Positions 13,364-22,114 of a stretch of 41,791 nt of DNA are shown piece after piece. Numbering within the stretch: the stretch's first letter is position 1; each line of letters starts with the position of its first letter. The DNA is from Chloroflexota bacterium (lineage in GTDB: Bacteria; Chloroflexota; Anaerolineae; CG2-30-64-16), in the NCBI GenBank assembly GCA_026389845.1, contig JAPLHB010000154.1, forward strand, positions 1-41,791, written 5' to 3'. The notes under the pieces were generated by a model. It was not told the origin of the DNA, searched no databases, and saw only the letters and a list, made by a program, of their open reading frames with translations. The position numbers and the translations under genes are program-made.

Positions 13364-14734
13364 CTAATCGCTCGTTCGGTTGCGGAACTCCAATCGCAGC
13401 GGCGTACCCACGAACGGATAGACGGCCCGAATGGAATTCTCCAGGTATCGCGCATAAGAGAAATGTACCAGACCCCTATCGTTGACGAAGATTACGAAGG
13501 TCGGCGGCGCCACCTCGGCCTGCGTGGCATAGAAAAATTTCAGTTGCTTCCCCTGCCGGTTCGGCGCCGGGTGCGCGGTCATCGCGTCGCGGAAGAGACG
13601 GTTCAACTCGCCGGTCGGGACGCGCAGGCGGCGCTGCTCCGCCGCGTGCACCGCCAGGGGCAACACCTTGTTGACCCGCTGATGCGTCAGGGCCGAGATG
13701 AACAGCACAGGCACGTAATCCATGAAACGCAGCCGGGCGCGGATGTCGGCCGTGGCAGTCGCCATCGTGTCCGTCTCCTTGCCTTCGACCGCATCCCACT
13801 TGTTGACAATCACAGCCACGCTCTTGAACGCGTCCAGGATGAAACCGGCCACGTGGGTATCCTGGGCGCCGATGCCATCCACCGCATCTATGACCAACAA
13901 GGCGACATCGGCGCGCTCGATGGCGCCGATGGCGCGCATGACGCTGTACTTCTCCACCCCGCGCTCGACCTTGCCGCGGCGCCGGATGCCCGCGGTGTCA
14001 ATCAGAACCAGGTCTTGCCCTTCCCACTTCAGGGACGTGTCAATGGCGTCCCGCGTGGTGCCGGGAATGGGGCTGACGATGGCGCGCTCTTCCTGTAGAA
14101 GGGCGTTGAGCAAGGATGACTTGCCCACGTTCGGCCGGCCGACGATGGCGATACGGACATCGGTGCTATCCTCCGTCTCGGTCGTGGCCGGAATGTGAGC
14201 GACAATCGCGTCCAGCAGGTCCCCGGTGCCAGTGCCGTGCAGGGCCGAAATCGGGTACACCTCCCCCAGTCCCAGCTCGTGGAATTCGAGCGCGGCCAGA
14301 CGGTGGGCGTCGTTGTCGGCTTTACTGGCGGCCAGGACGACTGGGCGAGCTGAACGACGTAAGATGTCGGCGACATCGCGGTCGGCGGTGGTGATGCCGT
14401 CGCGCGCGTCTACCATGAAGACGACGACGTCGGCCTCCTCGATGGCAATCTCGGCCTGCTGGCGGATTTCGCGGGCGAAATCGCGGGACGAGACGCCCAG
14501 CGCGTGGGGTCGGTCGCTCTTCTGCGGCGCCTTCTCGGTGGCGGCCACGTCCAGCCCACCGGTGTCTATGAGGATGAACGGATGGCCCGTCCACTCGGAC
14601 TCGCCGTAGAGGCGATCGCGGGTCGTGCCCGGCTCATCCTCGACGATCGCCAGACGCTGGCCGATCAACCGGTTGAAGAGCGTGGATTTCCCGACGTTGG
14701 GGCGACCGACCAGAGCGACAATAGGTTTACGCAT
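13364..14734 (-). CDS. der: Ribosome biogenesis GTPase Der
   Basis: 456 residues, two tandem G domains followed by the KH-like C-terminal domain, the defining Der (EngA) layout. G domain 1 has GRPNVGKST, DEPGTTRDR, DTGG; G domain 2 has GRPNVGKSS, PIPGTTRDA, DTAGIRRR, NKWD. The KH-like end reads VPTGELNRLFRDA, QGKQLKFFYATQ and PLRLEFRNR. It acts in 50S subunit assembly. The start chosen is ATG 14734 (MRKPIVALVGRPNVG); a longer frame from 14803 would run through a dispersed repeat. G1 of domain 1 has an Ala-rich insert (VAATEKAPQKS) before switch II ends. Confidence 0.96.
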   Translation of the reverse strand: MRKPIVALVGRPNVGKSTLFNRLIGQRLAIVEDEPGTTRDRLYGESEWTGHPFILIDTGGLDVAATEKAPQKSDRPHALGVSSRDFAREIRQQAEIAIEEADVVVFMVDARDGITTADRDVADILRRSARPVVLAASKADNDAHRLAALEFHELGLGEVYPISALHGTGTGDLLDAIVAHIPATTETEDSTDVRIAIVGRPNVGKSSLLNALLQEERAIVSPIPGTTRDAIDTSLKWEGQDLVLIDTAGIRRRGKVERGVEKYSVMRAIGAIERADVALLVIDAVDGIGAQDTHVAGFILDAFKSVAVIVNKWDAVEGKETDTMATATADIRARLRFMDYVPVLFISALTHQRVNKVLPLAVHAAEQRRLRVPTGELNRLFRDAMTAHPAPNRQGKQLKFFYATQAEVAPPTFVIFVNDRGLVHFSYARYLENSIRAVYPFVGTPLRLEFRNRTSD

Positions 14735-14756
14735 GCACAACCTTACCTTCCTGAAA

Positions 14757-14820
14757 CGAGACCCTTCGCTGGATTCTCGCCGCAACATAATTCGCGGGAC
14801 CAACCCGCTCAGGGTGACAA
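14757..14820. repeat. Dispersed inverted repeat, family A (right half)
   Basis: GAGACCCTTCGCTGGATTCTC to CAACCCGCTCAGGGTGACA; between der and cdaR, ending 30 bases from the stop codon at 14851. Confidence 0.75.
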
Positions 14821-14850
14821 AGTGAATTTCGCGCCACTTTCAAACAGCGT

Positions 14851-16200
14851 TCAGGGCGCATCGGTACGCCGGGCGCCGGGGGTCAGCGTCGCCGTCGGAC
14901 GAATCACGTCAGTCGCATACGGAAAAAAGCCGACGGGTGTTGGCGTGGGCGTTGGTGTCGGCGTGGGCGTTGGTGTCGGCGTGGGCATGGGTGTCGGCGT
15001 GGGCGTTGACGGCAGGCCGATGGTGATCTCGACGGTCTGCGGCGAGATGCCCTCCACCTTGATCCCCTCCGGCGCAGGGACGAGCGGCTCGACCACGTGG
15101 ACGCCCGGGCCGAGACCGGTCAGGTCCAAGATCACGGGCACGGAGTCGGGTTTGAGCGCGTCCAGCTTGGGCACCGGCCCCGAGAGAAAGACCGTCACCG
15201 CATCCAGGCCCAACGTGTACGTCATGCCCGGCCCCAATCCCTGGATCACCGGGCGGCGGCGGACGGTCTGCGCGCCGGTGATCGGTGCGATGCTCACCTG
15301 CACGCTGACGCTTTGGATGCCCAACGCAGAAACGTTCTCGGGCAAATGCAGCGGCGTCCGCTCCACCACGGCATCGCTTGCGTCCGTGATGTCTACTGCA
15401 ACCGTGATGTAGCCGCTCAAGCCGGAAATGACCGCCGGGTCGCCCTGTAGTGTGATAAGCTTTGGATCGGCGGTCACGCCGCTGATGGTGTAGCCGGTGG
15501 CGGGCCGGCCGCGCGGCTCCACCAGGATCGCGACCTCGCGATAGCCGGGCAACTGGACGACCGGCACTGTCACGGAGACGTCGCGCGGGACTACGGTGAC
15601 GAAGCCGATGGCTTCGCCGGCGGCGTTGCGCGCGGCGACTCGCAAGCTGCGTTCTACCGACGTGCGGGCGCTGCGCAGGTACATGTCCACCGCAACCGAG
15701 TCCACCTGATCTACCAGCGGCGCCGAGCCGGACACCAACACCTGGGTGGGCGTGACCACCGGCGTCACCCAATCGTAACCAAAGGCGGGTGCGTCCATGA
15801 TGTTCACGCGCACCGGCACCGATTTGTCACGCCGCTGCTCCAGCCGCACGCGGATCACCGGCGGGTCCACCGTCAGCACCTGCACCTGTGGATCAGGCGG
15901 CTTGACCTGGACGCGCACATCGTACTCGCCTGCTTGCAGACCCGCCAGGTCTACCCACGCGGTAAGATCGCGCGCTTGCAGATCCTGCCAGCGTTGCTTG
16001 GGCGCGCGAATCTCGACTCGCACCTGGCTGACGACCTCGCCGAAGACGCTCAGATTTTCCGGCAAACCGGCCCGGCTGACGGCGACCGGATCGGCAAACC
16101 AATTGCGCGGGTTCTCCTCCCGCACGGCCACCACCCAGACAGTGAAAGCCAGCGCCAGCGCCAGGAAAGCCGAGCCGAGGTTGGAAAGCCAGCCTTTCAT
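14851..16200 (-). CDS. cdaR: YbbR-domain protein, CdaA regulator (CdaR-like)
   Basis: 449 residues. One N-terminal transmembrane helix (about 8-27) and about four extracellular YbbR repeats are visible (for example PENLSVFGEVVSQVRVEIRAP near 50-70, and RVNIMDAPAFGYDWVTPVVTPTQVLVSGSA near 133-160). A C-terminal Pro-Thr tail (PTPTPMPTPTP, about 397-420) is encoded by a GTGTCGGCGTGGGC-type tandem repeat at 14938-15010. In Firmicutes CdaR binds and tunes the membrane diadenylate cyclase CdaA. It starts with a 4-base ATGA overlap with cdaA, which supports that role here. Confidence 0.88.
   Translation of the reverse strand: MKGWLSNLGSAFLALALAFTVWVVAVREENPRNWFADPVAVSRAGLPENLSVFGEVVSQVRVEIRAPKQRWQDLQARDLTAWVDLAGLQAGEYDVRVQVKPPDPQVQVLTVDPPVIRVRLEQRRDKSVPVRVNIMDAPAFGYDWVTPVVTPTQVLVSGSAPLVDQVDSVAVDMYLRSARTSVERSLRVAARNAAGEAIGFVTVVPRDVSVTVPVVQLPGYREVAILVEPRGRPATGYTISGVTADPKLITLQGDPAVISGLSGYITVAVDITDASDAVVERTPLHLPENVSALGIQSVSVQVSIAPITGAQTVRRRPVIQGLGPGMTYTLGLDAVTVFLSGPVPKLDALKPDSVPVILDLTGLGPGVHVVEPLVPAPEGIKVEGISPQTVEITIGLPSTPTPTPMPTPTPTPTPTPTPTPTPVGFFPYATDVIRPTATLTPGARRTDAP
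14938..15010. repeat. Hexamer/12-mer tandem repeat encoding the Pro-Thr tail of CdaR
   Basis: GGCGTGGGCGTT and GGTGTCGGC units repeat about nine times in frame, encoding alternating Pro and Thr. A likely site of length variation between strains. Confidence 0.85.
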
Positions 16201-17027
16201 GAGTTCAGTCCGTTGGGAAACAGCCGGCGTGGTCGGTAGAAAGCCCGCAGGATGCGCCGGAGCTGCTGGCTGTCCAGGTGACGAGCAATCCGGCCGCTGC
16301 GCGCCACCGAGATGATGCCGGTCTCCTCGGAAACGACGACGGCCAGGGCGTCGTTTTGCTCGGTGATACCGACGGCCGCGCGGTGGCGCGTCCCCAGCGA
16401 GCTATCGGACAGGGAGCGCACGGTCAGCGGCAATACGCAGCCGGCCGCCACAATCTGGTCGCCGCGGATGATCACCGCGCCGTCGTGCAACGGCGTGCCG
16501 GGGTAGAAGATCGTCGCCAGCAAACGCGCCGAGACCGTGGCGCTGACCCGTTCGCCCGATTCGATGTGTTCTTCCAGGCCGGTATCCCCTTCCAGGACGA
16601 TCAGCGCGCCGGTACGCTCGTGGGCCAGGTCTTCGGCGGCCAGCACCACCTCGTAAATGACACGCTCGGCCACGTTTTCGCGGCCTGCGCGACCCAACAT
16701 CTGCGCGGTACGCCCCAGCCGCTCCAGCGCCCGGCGCAGCTCCGGCTGGAAGATCACCGGGATGGCGACCAGGAGCATCGGCAGCGAGTTGCGCACCAGC
16801 CAACCGAGGGCCGTGAACCGGGTGGCCGCCAGCCCTAACCCCAGGACCACCAGCAAGATGCCGCGCAGCAACGCGACCGCCTGCGTGCCCTGGAAAAGCC
16901 GCAAAAAGCCATAGAAAATCAGAGCCACCAGGAGGACATCTACCAGGCTCGAAAAAGTGAATTGCTGGAGCACACCCACCAACTCACCTAACGGCTGCCG
17001 GAAGAAGCTCTCGAGTCCTTGGAGCAC
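16197..17027 (-). CDS. cdaA: Membrane diadenylate cyclase CdaA (c-di-AMP synthase)
   Basis: 276 residues from the chosen start. Three transmembrane helices (within about 25-95) precede the DAC domain. The catalytic motifs are DGA (about 182-184, PLHDGAVII) and RHR (about 214-216, GTRHRAAVG). It makes c-di-AMP from two ATP. The start GTG 17027 has GAAGGTGA a few bases upstream; another GTG six codons earlier (17045) lies in the terminal repeat of a dispersed element and has no good site, though it cannot be excluded. It overlaps cdaR by 4 bases, the conserved cdaA-cdaR order. Confidence 0.95.
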   Translation of the reverse strand: MLQGLESFFRQPLGELVGVLQQFTFSSLVDVLLVALIFYGFLRLFQGTQAVALLRGILLVVLGLGLAATRFTALGWLVRNSLPMLLVAIPVIFQPELRRALERLGRTAQMLGRAGRENVAERVIYEVVLAAEDLAHERTGALIVLEGDTGLEEHIESGERVSATVSARLLATIFYPGTPLHDGAVIIRGDQIVAAGCVLPLTVRSLSDSSLGTRHRAAVGITEQNDALAVVVSEETGIISVARSGRIARHLDSQQLRRILRAFYRPRRLFPNGLNS

Positions 17028-17039
17028 GCTGTCACCTTC

Positions 17040-17172
17040 TGTCACCCTGAGCGGGTTGGCCCCGTCCCTGTTGCGAAATCAGACTAGCGAAGGGTCTCGT
17101 CCTATGGAAGCGGAGATTCTTCGCTATCTACATCGTCGCGAAAGGCTCGGAGCAAAGCCGCTCAGAATGACA
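17040..17172. repeat. Dispersed inverted repeat, family A (full length)
   Basis: 133 bp. TGTCACCCTGAGCGGGTTGG on the left, GCAAAGCCGCTCAGAATGACA on the right; the inner parts TAGCGAAGGGTCTC and GGAGATTCTTCGCTA mirror each other. It fills the gap between argF and cdaA and ends 12 bases from the argF stop. Confidence 0.9.
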
Positions 17173-17184
17173 CTCGATTAACGC

Positions 17185-18111
17185 TTATGCTAGGAGGTCG
17201 GCCAGGATCGCCTTCTGTGCGTGCATCCGGTTCTCGGCCTGATCGAACAGCACCGACTGCGGGCCGTCGGCCACTTCGTCGGTGATCTCTTCGCCGCGAT
17301 GCGCCGGCAGGCAGTGCATCACGATCGCCGTCGGTTTAGCGGCAGCCACCAACCTCGCGTTGATCTGGAATGGCGGGAAGATCGCAGCACGCGCCGCTTT
17401 CTCCGCCTCCTGCCCCATGCTGGTCCACACGTCAGTGTAGATCACGTCGGCGTCGGCCACGGCCGCGAACGGGTCGTGCGTCGTGGTGATCTGTCCACCG
17501 GTCTCCGCGGCAAAAGCGGCCGCGCGTTCCAGCACAGTCTCCTTGATCCCGTAACCAGCCGGCGTACCCACGCTGACGTGCAGTCCCAGCTTCGCGCCGC
17601 CGAAAAGGAGCGAGTTCGCGACGTTGTTGCCGTCGCCCACGTAGGCCAGCTTGACGCCCGACAGTCGCCCCAGCTTCTCCCAGACGGTAAAGAGATCGGC
17701 CAGACCCTGGCACGGGTGCGTGGCGTCGGACAGGCCGTTGATGACCGGCACGCGCGAATACTTCGCCAGCTCGACCACATGATCGTGCGCAAAGACGCGG
17801 GCCATGATGCCGTCCGCGTAACGAGAAAGCACTCGCGCCACATCGGCCACGCTCTCGCGGCCGCCCAGGCCGATCTCGTTCGGAGACAGGTAGAGCGCGT
17901 TGCCACCCAGGTGCAACATGCCCATCTCAAAGCTGACGCGGGTACGCAGCGACGGCTTCTGGAAGATCATGCCCAGGGTCTTGCCCTTCAGGATGGGGCG
18001 GTTGCCGCCGGCCTGCCACTCGGCCTTTAGATCGCGGGCCAGCTCCAGCCAACCCCACAACTGCTTGGCGGAAAAATCCGCCAGACTGATGAAATCGCCT
18101 TTTTTGGTCAT
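17185..18111 (-). CDS. argF: Ornithine carbamoyltransferase
   Basis: 308 residues. Carbamoyl-phosphate motif SLRTR at 54-58, the HPCQGLAD motif (about 132-139), ornithine-binding DVWTSMGQE and the catalytic [10 protein letters not shown] (about 265) are all present. It forms citrulline from ornithine and carbamoyl phosphate in arginine synthesis (the reverse, catabolic direction cannot be excluded). ArgF rather than aspartate or N-acetylornithine carbamoyltransferase is indicated by HCLPAHRG and SMG. It stands alone between two full family A repeats; no other arg gene is in the window. Confidence 0.95.
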   Translation of the reverse strand: MTKKGDFISLADFSAKQLWGWLELARDLKAEWQAGGNRPILKGKTLGMIFQKPSLRTRVSFEMGMLHLGGNALYLSPNEIGLGGRESVADVARVLSRYADGIMARVFAHDHVVELAKYSRVPVINGLSDATHPCQGLADLFTVWEKLGRLSGVKLAYVGDGNNVANSLLFGGAKLGLHVSVGTPAGYGIKETVLERAAAFAAETGGQITTTHDPFAAVADADVIYTDVWTSMGQEAEKAARAAIFPPFQINARLVAAAKPTAIVMHCLPAHRGEEITDEVADGPQSVLFDQAENRMHAQKAILADLLA

Positions 18112-18147
18112 AGAAGTTCAGCCTCCCAAATTGAGATACGCGCCATC

Positions 18148-18282
18148 TGTCACCCTGAGCGGGTCGGTCCCGTATCGCTCGTTGCGGCGAAAATTCAGCG
18201 AAAAGTCTCGCTTCCGAAAGAAGATTCTTCGCTGGTGTCACGCCGTCGCGAGAGGTTCGGAGCAAAGCCGCTCAGAATGACA
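18148..18282. repeat. Dispersed inverted repeat, family A (full length, best copy)
   Basis: 135 bp. TGTCACCCTGAGCGGGTCGG ... TTGCGGCGA ... CAGCGAAAAGTCTC | GATTCTTCGCTG ... CACGCCGTCGCGAGAGG ... GCTCAGAATGACA. It ends 12 bases from the stop codon of the membrane protein gene at 18295. It is the best reference for the family. Confidence 0.9.
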
Positions 18283-18294
18283 GAATCGGACACA

Positions 18295-19185
18295 TCATCG
18301 CACCGCGATCGCGACCACGAACATCGCCACCCACCACCACGGCCCGCTTCGAGCCAGCTTCTCTGTTGCAAAACCTGTGACGCCAACCCGGCCGCTTACG
18401 ATCCACCAAGCGGGCGGCAGAAGCAAAACTGCGACGGTTGCCAACGCCCACGGCCGCTGGAGGGTCACCAGGGCCAGCAACACTGCTGCCTGCCCCAGCC
18501 AGAGACCCCAGGCACGGCCGCGGCCGTCCGAGCAAGCCCGCTGCACACCCCACTGGAGGGCCGTGAAGCTGGCAGCCAACGCGAAGTGCTCTCCCCCCCC
18601 ATCCGCCCACCCGCCTGCAAGCAAGGCGCCCAAGCTCCAGGGCAGCCCGACGCTCAACAGGGCATAGGCCAGAGCTGGCTGCCCGTCGCGCTCGGCCGTA
18701 AGCCAGGCGACAAACAAAACGGCGCAGGCGGCCAGGGTCAGCGCCAGGGCGTTCGGCCCCAGGAGCACGCTCAAGCCGACAGCCAGGACGAAGGCCATAG
18801 GCAGCTCGTGCCATGCAGCGGCAGAACTCATGCGCCGCAACCGGCGCAGCGCCCGCGCCAGGGGTGCATCCGGCTGGCCGAACGGCAGCCCGGCCGCCTC
18901 GTTGGCGCTCTGCATCGCGTGATCGCCGCCGCAGGCCGTCAAACGCCAGAGCAGGCCCCAGGCCGGATCGGCCAGGGCGATGGCGCCCGCCAATCGCAAC
19001 GGCGCATCGCCGGCCAGGAAGGGCGCACCGCTCGCCAACGCGCCGGCCAGCACCGCCCACGCCGGGCCGATGCGCCAGGCGCGTCTGGCAAGCGTGGCCT
19101 GTAAGGAAAGGAGCGGGCCGGTCTCGACAAAAACCGCCGCGCGCCGATCGCGCCCGGTATCCAGCATGTGCTCCTCTGTCGCCAT
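18295..19185 (-). CDS. Multi-spanning membrane protein of unknown function
   Basis: 296 residues, Ala/Leu/Trp-rich. About six to seven hydrophobic segments are visible, for example AWAVLAGALASGAPFL (42-58), LPMAFVLAVGLSVLL, ALALTLAACAVLFVAWL, and the C-terminal WWWVAMFVVAIAV. A charged loop (QPDAPLARALRRLRRM, about 105-118) lies between the first and later segments. I do not recognise the family; no catalytic motif stands out. ATG 19185 is used; an ATG six codons later is possible. Codon use and GC are like the neighbours. Confidence 0.75.
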   Translation of the reverse strand: MATEEHMLDTGRDRRAAVFVETGPLLSLQATLARRAWRIGPAWAVLAGALASGAPFLAGDAPLRLAGAIALADPAWGLLWRLTACGGDHAMQSANEAAGLPFGQPDAPLARALRRLRRMSSAAAWHELPMAFVLAVGLSVLLGPNALALTLAACAVLFVAWLTAERDGQPALAYALLSVGLPWSLGALLAGGWADGGGEHFALAASFTALQWGVQRACSDGRGRAWGLWLGQAAVLLALVTLQRPWALATVAVLLLPPAWWIVSGRVGVTGFATEKLARSGPWWWVAMFVVAIAVR

Positions 19186-19300
19186 GGAATCGCCTGCGCC
19201 GCCGGCAGCAGGCCAGTTGGTATTGTACCCGGCGACGCGCCGATGGTCAAATGAGGGACGTGCGCGGCTCTGCTAGAAAGTTTACTGGGGGCAAAAGCGT

Positions 19301-19343
19301 GGGCCGGGTTTCCGAAGTCCGGCAGATCTCGGAAACCCGGCCC
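19301..19343. repeat. Perfect 15-bp stem hairpin (GGGCCGGGTTTCCGA type)
   Basis: GGGCCGGGTTTCCGA at 19301-19315 is exactly complementary to TCGGAAACCCGGCCC at 19329-19343, with a 13-base loop. The same core GGCCGGGTT/AACCCGGCC recurs at 37850-37882. No T-run follows, so it is probably a dispersed element rather than a standard terminator. Confidence 0.8.
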
Positions 19344-19355
19344 ACTGGATGAAAA

Positions 19356-19443
19356 TGTCATTGCGAGGGGCAGGTTTGCCCCGAAGCAATCTCACCCGAT
19401 GCGGGGGATTGCTTCGGCCCAAACGACAGGCCTCGCAATGACA
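19356..19443. repeat. REP-like palindromic element (TGTCATTGCGAGG type)
   Basis: 88 bp. TGTCATTGCGAGG at the left, CCTCGCAATGACA at the right; inside, CCGAAGCAATC / GATTGCTTCGG also pair. Elements of this form are widespread in environmental bacteria. It ends 6 bases from the stop codon of the bactofilin-like gene. Confidence 0.85.
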
Positions 19444-19449
19444 CTCCCT

Positions 19450-20823
19450 TTAGCTCTGCAACCGTCTGGCCTGGCCGATCCAGTCCTCATTGACGATGCG
19501 CTCAACCGGCACGCCGATGGCCGAACCGAGAAGCGCAGAGTCGGCCGCGGCCAGGTCGGCCACGGTGTTGACGCCGGCAGCCCGCAATCTGTCGGCCTCT
19601 TCCGGCCCGATGCCGATCACCATCTCCAGGTCGTCGTCCATCAACGAAGCGATCGGCCCGCTCAGCTCGACAGGCAACACCGGAGGCACGACGATAGGAG
19701 CCTCGGCAACAGGCAGCGTCGTTGCGGGCGACTCGTCGGGGACGAGCGGCGGCTCCGCGCCGGCGTCCAGATCAGGCGCGAACGGCGCTTCGGTCAAACC
19801 GGTGTCCGGCGCAGATACCGGCGTCAAGACGCCGGAGGACGATGAGAGCGTGCTGGCCGCAGGCGCACCGCCCGTACTGTGACTGGGGCTTTGCGTGCCG
19901 AAGCGGGTCAGCACGACTGCGCCCAGGCCGGCCGCGCCGATGATCACGGAGAACAGGAAGCCGATGCACAAAGGCAGGCGGGCCAGGATGGTGATGAGGA
20001 ACACCCCCAGCGCCATCTCGCCTAGCGCAGACGCATTCCTGACCTTGAGCATCTGGAGCAGGCGTTGCCCGGCCCACAGCCCCACAGCCAGCCAGCCGAC
20101 CAACAAGGCAAAGAACGTGACCAGCCAGACCAGCAGACCCAGACCGCACGCGATGAGCAGCAGCGCGCCGCCCAGCAACGCTACCACCAGAGTCAGCAGG
20201 CCGACGCCAAAGGAGAACGCCGGTCCGGCCGCGACGGTGCTGGCGATGCGCGCCATGGCCTTCGGCGCGACGAGCAGAGCAACGACGCCCAGCAGGATGA
20301 GACCGATAACCCACCCCAGAGTCGTCACCTCCCAAAGCAAGAGCGAACCCAACGGGTTGACTGGGCTGCGACGCCCCGACTGATCGGGCACGGCCGGGGT
20401 TTCCGAGGTGCGCGGCTGGATTGGCAACTCCGGCAGGCGCGGGCCGAAAACCTCGCCCATGACCGTCGCGCCGGCCGCCCGTTCCGTCGAGCCGCCGAAA
20501 ATCGCCAGGTCGCCTTCGACCACGGCGCTGTCGGCGAGCGTCACCGCGCCGCCAAAAGCGGCCACGCTGCCCCGCACTGAGCCGGCGACGGTCAGCGTGC
20601 CGCCCATCACGGCTACGTCACCGGTGATGACGCTGTCGCGTTCCAGCGTCGCGTTGCCGCCGATGACGGCTAGATTGCCGTCCAACCGCTGCCCGGCAGC
20701 CAGGACGTAGTTTTCGCCCACGACGACCTTGTCATCGGCCAGGCCGCCGGCATAGGCCGCCGGGGCCAGGATAGCCGCCAACAGCAGGGCCAGGAGGCTT
20801 GCCAGCCAAAGCTTGCGTTTCAT
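19450..20823 (-). CDS. Secreted polymer-forming (bactofilin-like) membrane protein with C-terminal helix-hairpin-helix-like domain
   Basis: 457 residues. A signal peptide (1-25, cleaved after AYA) is followed by a right-handed beta-helix-like repeat (about 33-125) with steps such as GNLAVIGGNATLE, GDVAVMGGTLTVAG, GSVAAFGGAVTLA. Then come four transmembrane helices (about 165-305) and a Pro/Ala/Ser linker (310-400). The last 55 residues (LEMVIGIGPEEADRLRAAGV, ADLAAADSALLGSAIGVP) resemble the helix-hairpin-helix/DUF4332 type. The bactofilin-like part would lie outside and the terminal domain inside the cell. It follows the ECF sigma and anti-sigma genes on the same strand with 55 bases between, and may be their target. 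AAGGAG precedes the ATG. Confidence 0.75.
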   Translation of the reverse strand: MKRKLWLASLLALLLAAILAPAAYAGGLADDKVVVGENYVLAAGQRLDGNLAVIGGNATLERDSVITGDVAVMGGTLTVAGSVRGSVAAFGGAVTLADSAVVEGDLAIFGGSTERAAGATVMGEVFGPRLPELPIQPRTSETPAVPDQSGRRSPVNPLGSLLLWEVTTLGWVIGLILLGVVALLVAPKAMARIASTVAAGPAFSFGVGLLTLVVALLGGALLLIACGLGLLVWLVTFFALLVGWLAVGLWAGQRLLQMLKVRNASALGEMALGVFLITILARLPLCIGFLFSVIIGAAGLGAVVLTRFGTQSPSHSTGGAPAASTLSSSSGVLTPVSAPDTGLTEAPFAPDLDAGAEPPLVPDESPATTLPVAEAPIVVPPVLPVELSGPIASLMDDDLEMVIGIGPEEADRLRAAGVNTVADLAAADSALLGSAIGVPVERIVNEDWIGQARRLQS

Positions 20824-20878
20824 GATAGACTTCTCCTTGCGGATTTTGTGCCATTGCGATTCTTCGCTATGACATTGG

Positions 20879-21430
20879 CTACGCCGGCGCTGCCGCGCGC
20901 ACCCACGAGCGGCTGCGCCCCACCACCCACACCCACAACAGCGCCAGGCAGCCGGTCAGGCAGCCGCTCAGGCCCACGCCCAGGGCCAGCGTGCCCGTTC
21001 CCACCGAACTGACGACCGTGCCGACACTGCGCAGAACCCAGCTCACCCCGCTCACCAACTGCGCCGCGGTGGAGAGGACGAGGGCGGCTTCCAGCGGATG
21101 GCGCAGGCCCCACCAGATCAGCCCGGCCACGGCCAGCCAGAAGCCGCAGAAGAGCACACCCCAGAGCAGCACCAGCCCGGAGCCGAGCCATTTCTGCCAA
21201 GTGCTGCGCTGGCGACGTTCGTGGAGCCGGGCGAGCACCCGATCGGTGAAGCCGACCGGTGGGGCCAGCAGCGGGGCGTTGGTCAGCCGCCGATCCAGCA
21301 CGCGCCAGCGATCCCACGTCAGGGCGCACGCGGGGCAGGTTGCCAAGTGCGTCCGCAGCTCGCGTTCCTCCGCGGCCGTGGCCTCCCGATCTAGCAACAA
21401 CGACATCAAAGCAGTATAGTTTTCGTGCAT
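20879..21430 (-). CDS. Anti-sigma factor with zinc-finger domain
   Basis: 183 residues. H28, C32 and C35 (RTHLATCPAC) form the HxxxCxxC zinc site of anti-sigma factors (zf-HC2). Residues 87-109 and about 140-175 are hydrophobic, giving two or more membrane segments. The cytoplasmic N-terminus would hold the sigma factor. It starts 3 bases after the stop of the ECF sigma gene, as expected for a cognate pair. Confidence 0.88.
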   Translation of the reverse strand: MHENYTALMSLLLDREATAAEERELRTHLATCPACALTWDRWRVLDRRLTNAPLLAPPVGFTDRVLARLHERRQRSTWQKWLGSGLVLLWGVLFCGFWLAVAGLIWWGLRHPLEAALVLSTAAQLVSGVSWVLRSVGTVVSSVGTGTLALGVGLSGCLTGCLALLWVWVVGRSRSWVRAAAPA

Positions 21431-21433
21431 GCG

Positions 21434-22024
21434 TCACCTCGCTCCAACGGTTGCCATCACCACGGGAGACCCGGCCGGCGCCCGTTCAGCGACCTGCAGG
21501 CGTGCCCGGTGCAGACGCGATTTCACCGCCTGCACGGAGAGGCCCATCGTCTCAGCGATCTCCTCGTAGGAGAGGTCGTACCAGTAGCGCAGGATCAACG
21601 GCGCCCGATAGGATGGCGCAAGCCGATCCACCACTTGCTGGACTTCGTCGCGAACCTCGCGGCGCAGGGCCGACTCTTCCGGCCCGCGCTGGCGGCTTGG
21701 CAGCACGGCTGCCACCGGCTCGTCATCCAACGAGAGCCAGTTCAGCCGTCGCCGACGCAGCCGGTCAATGCAGTAGTGCGACGCGATCGAGAGCACCCAC
21801 GATGACAGCTTGCGCTCCGGCTGATACGTGTGCAGCTTGGTGTACATCCGCACGAACGTCTCCTGCGCGGCGTCTTCCGCCTCGACGGCGTTGCCCAACA
21901 TCCGATAGGCCAGGTTATAAACCGGCCCTTGATACGCTTCGACCAAGCGACAGAAGGCCGTCTGATCACCGCGCCGGGCCTGCTCCAGCCAGATAAGCTC
22001 GCTCTGATTGTCCACGTTCCCCAC
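21434..22024 (-). CDS. ECF-family RNA polymerase sigma factor
   Basis: 196 residues with sigma region 2 (FCRLVEAYQGPVYNLAYRML, EDAAQETFVRMYTKLHTYQ) and region 4 (LAPSYRAPLILRYWYDLSYEEIAETMGLS, VQAVKSRLHRAR). The RpoE-like spacing and the downstream membrane anti-sigma factor suggest an envelope-stress response. The start is a GTG at 22024; another GTG three codons on (22015) is equally placed. It is divergent from the kinase-MazG gene, with 90 bases between the starts. Confidence 0.92.
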   Translation of the reverse strand: MGNVDNQSELIWLEQARRGDQTAFCRLVEAYQGPVYNLAYRMLGNAVEAEDAAQETFVRMYTKLHTYQPERKLSSWVLSIASHYCIDRLRRRRLNWLSLDDEPVAAVLPSRQRGPEESALRREVRDEVQQVVDRLAPSYRAPLILRYWYDLSYEEIAETMGLSVQAVKSRLHRARLQVAERAPAGSPVVMATVGAR

Positions 22025-22101
22025 CGTGAGTTGTCGGCCAAACCTTACATCTTCTCATACGCACGGCAGCATCCAAGGTTTCAGTTCCGCACGATTCTGT
22101 G

Positions 22102-22107
22102 TATAAT
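22102..22107 (+). promoter_or_regulatory. -10 box of a probably leaderless transcript
   Basis: TATAAT (perfect) ends 8 bases before the ATG at 22115, so the transcript would start at or next to the start codon. No ribosome-binding site is seen. The -35 region is weak. Confidence 0.55.
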
Positions 22108-22114
22108 ACCACGT

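Larger units (their letters stand above)
19186..19449. other. Intergenic region holding two hairpin elements
   Basis: 264 bases. A perfect 15-bp stem at 19301-19343 and a REP-like element at 19356-19443 fill its right half; 19186-19300 shows nothing I can name. Confidence 0.7.

Noticed and set aside
21830..22114. N-terminal extension of the kinase-MazG frame
   Set aside because: It overlaps the ECF sigma gene in antisense and lies before the -10 box; the P-loop fixes the start at 22115.
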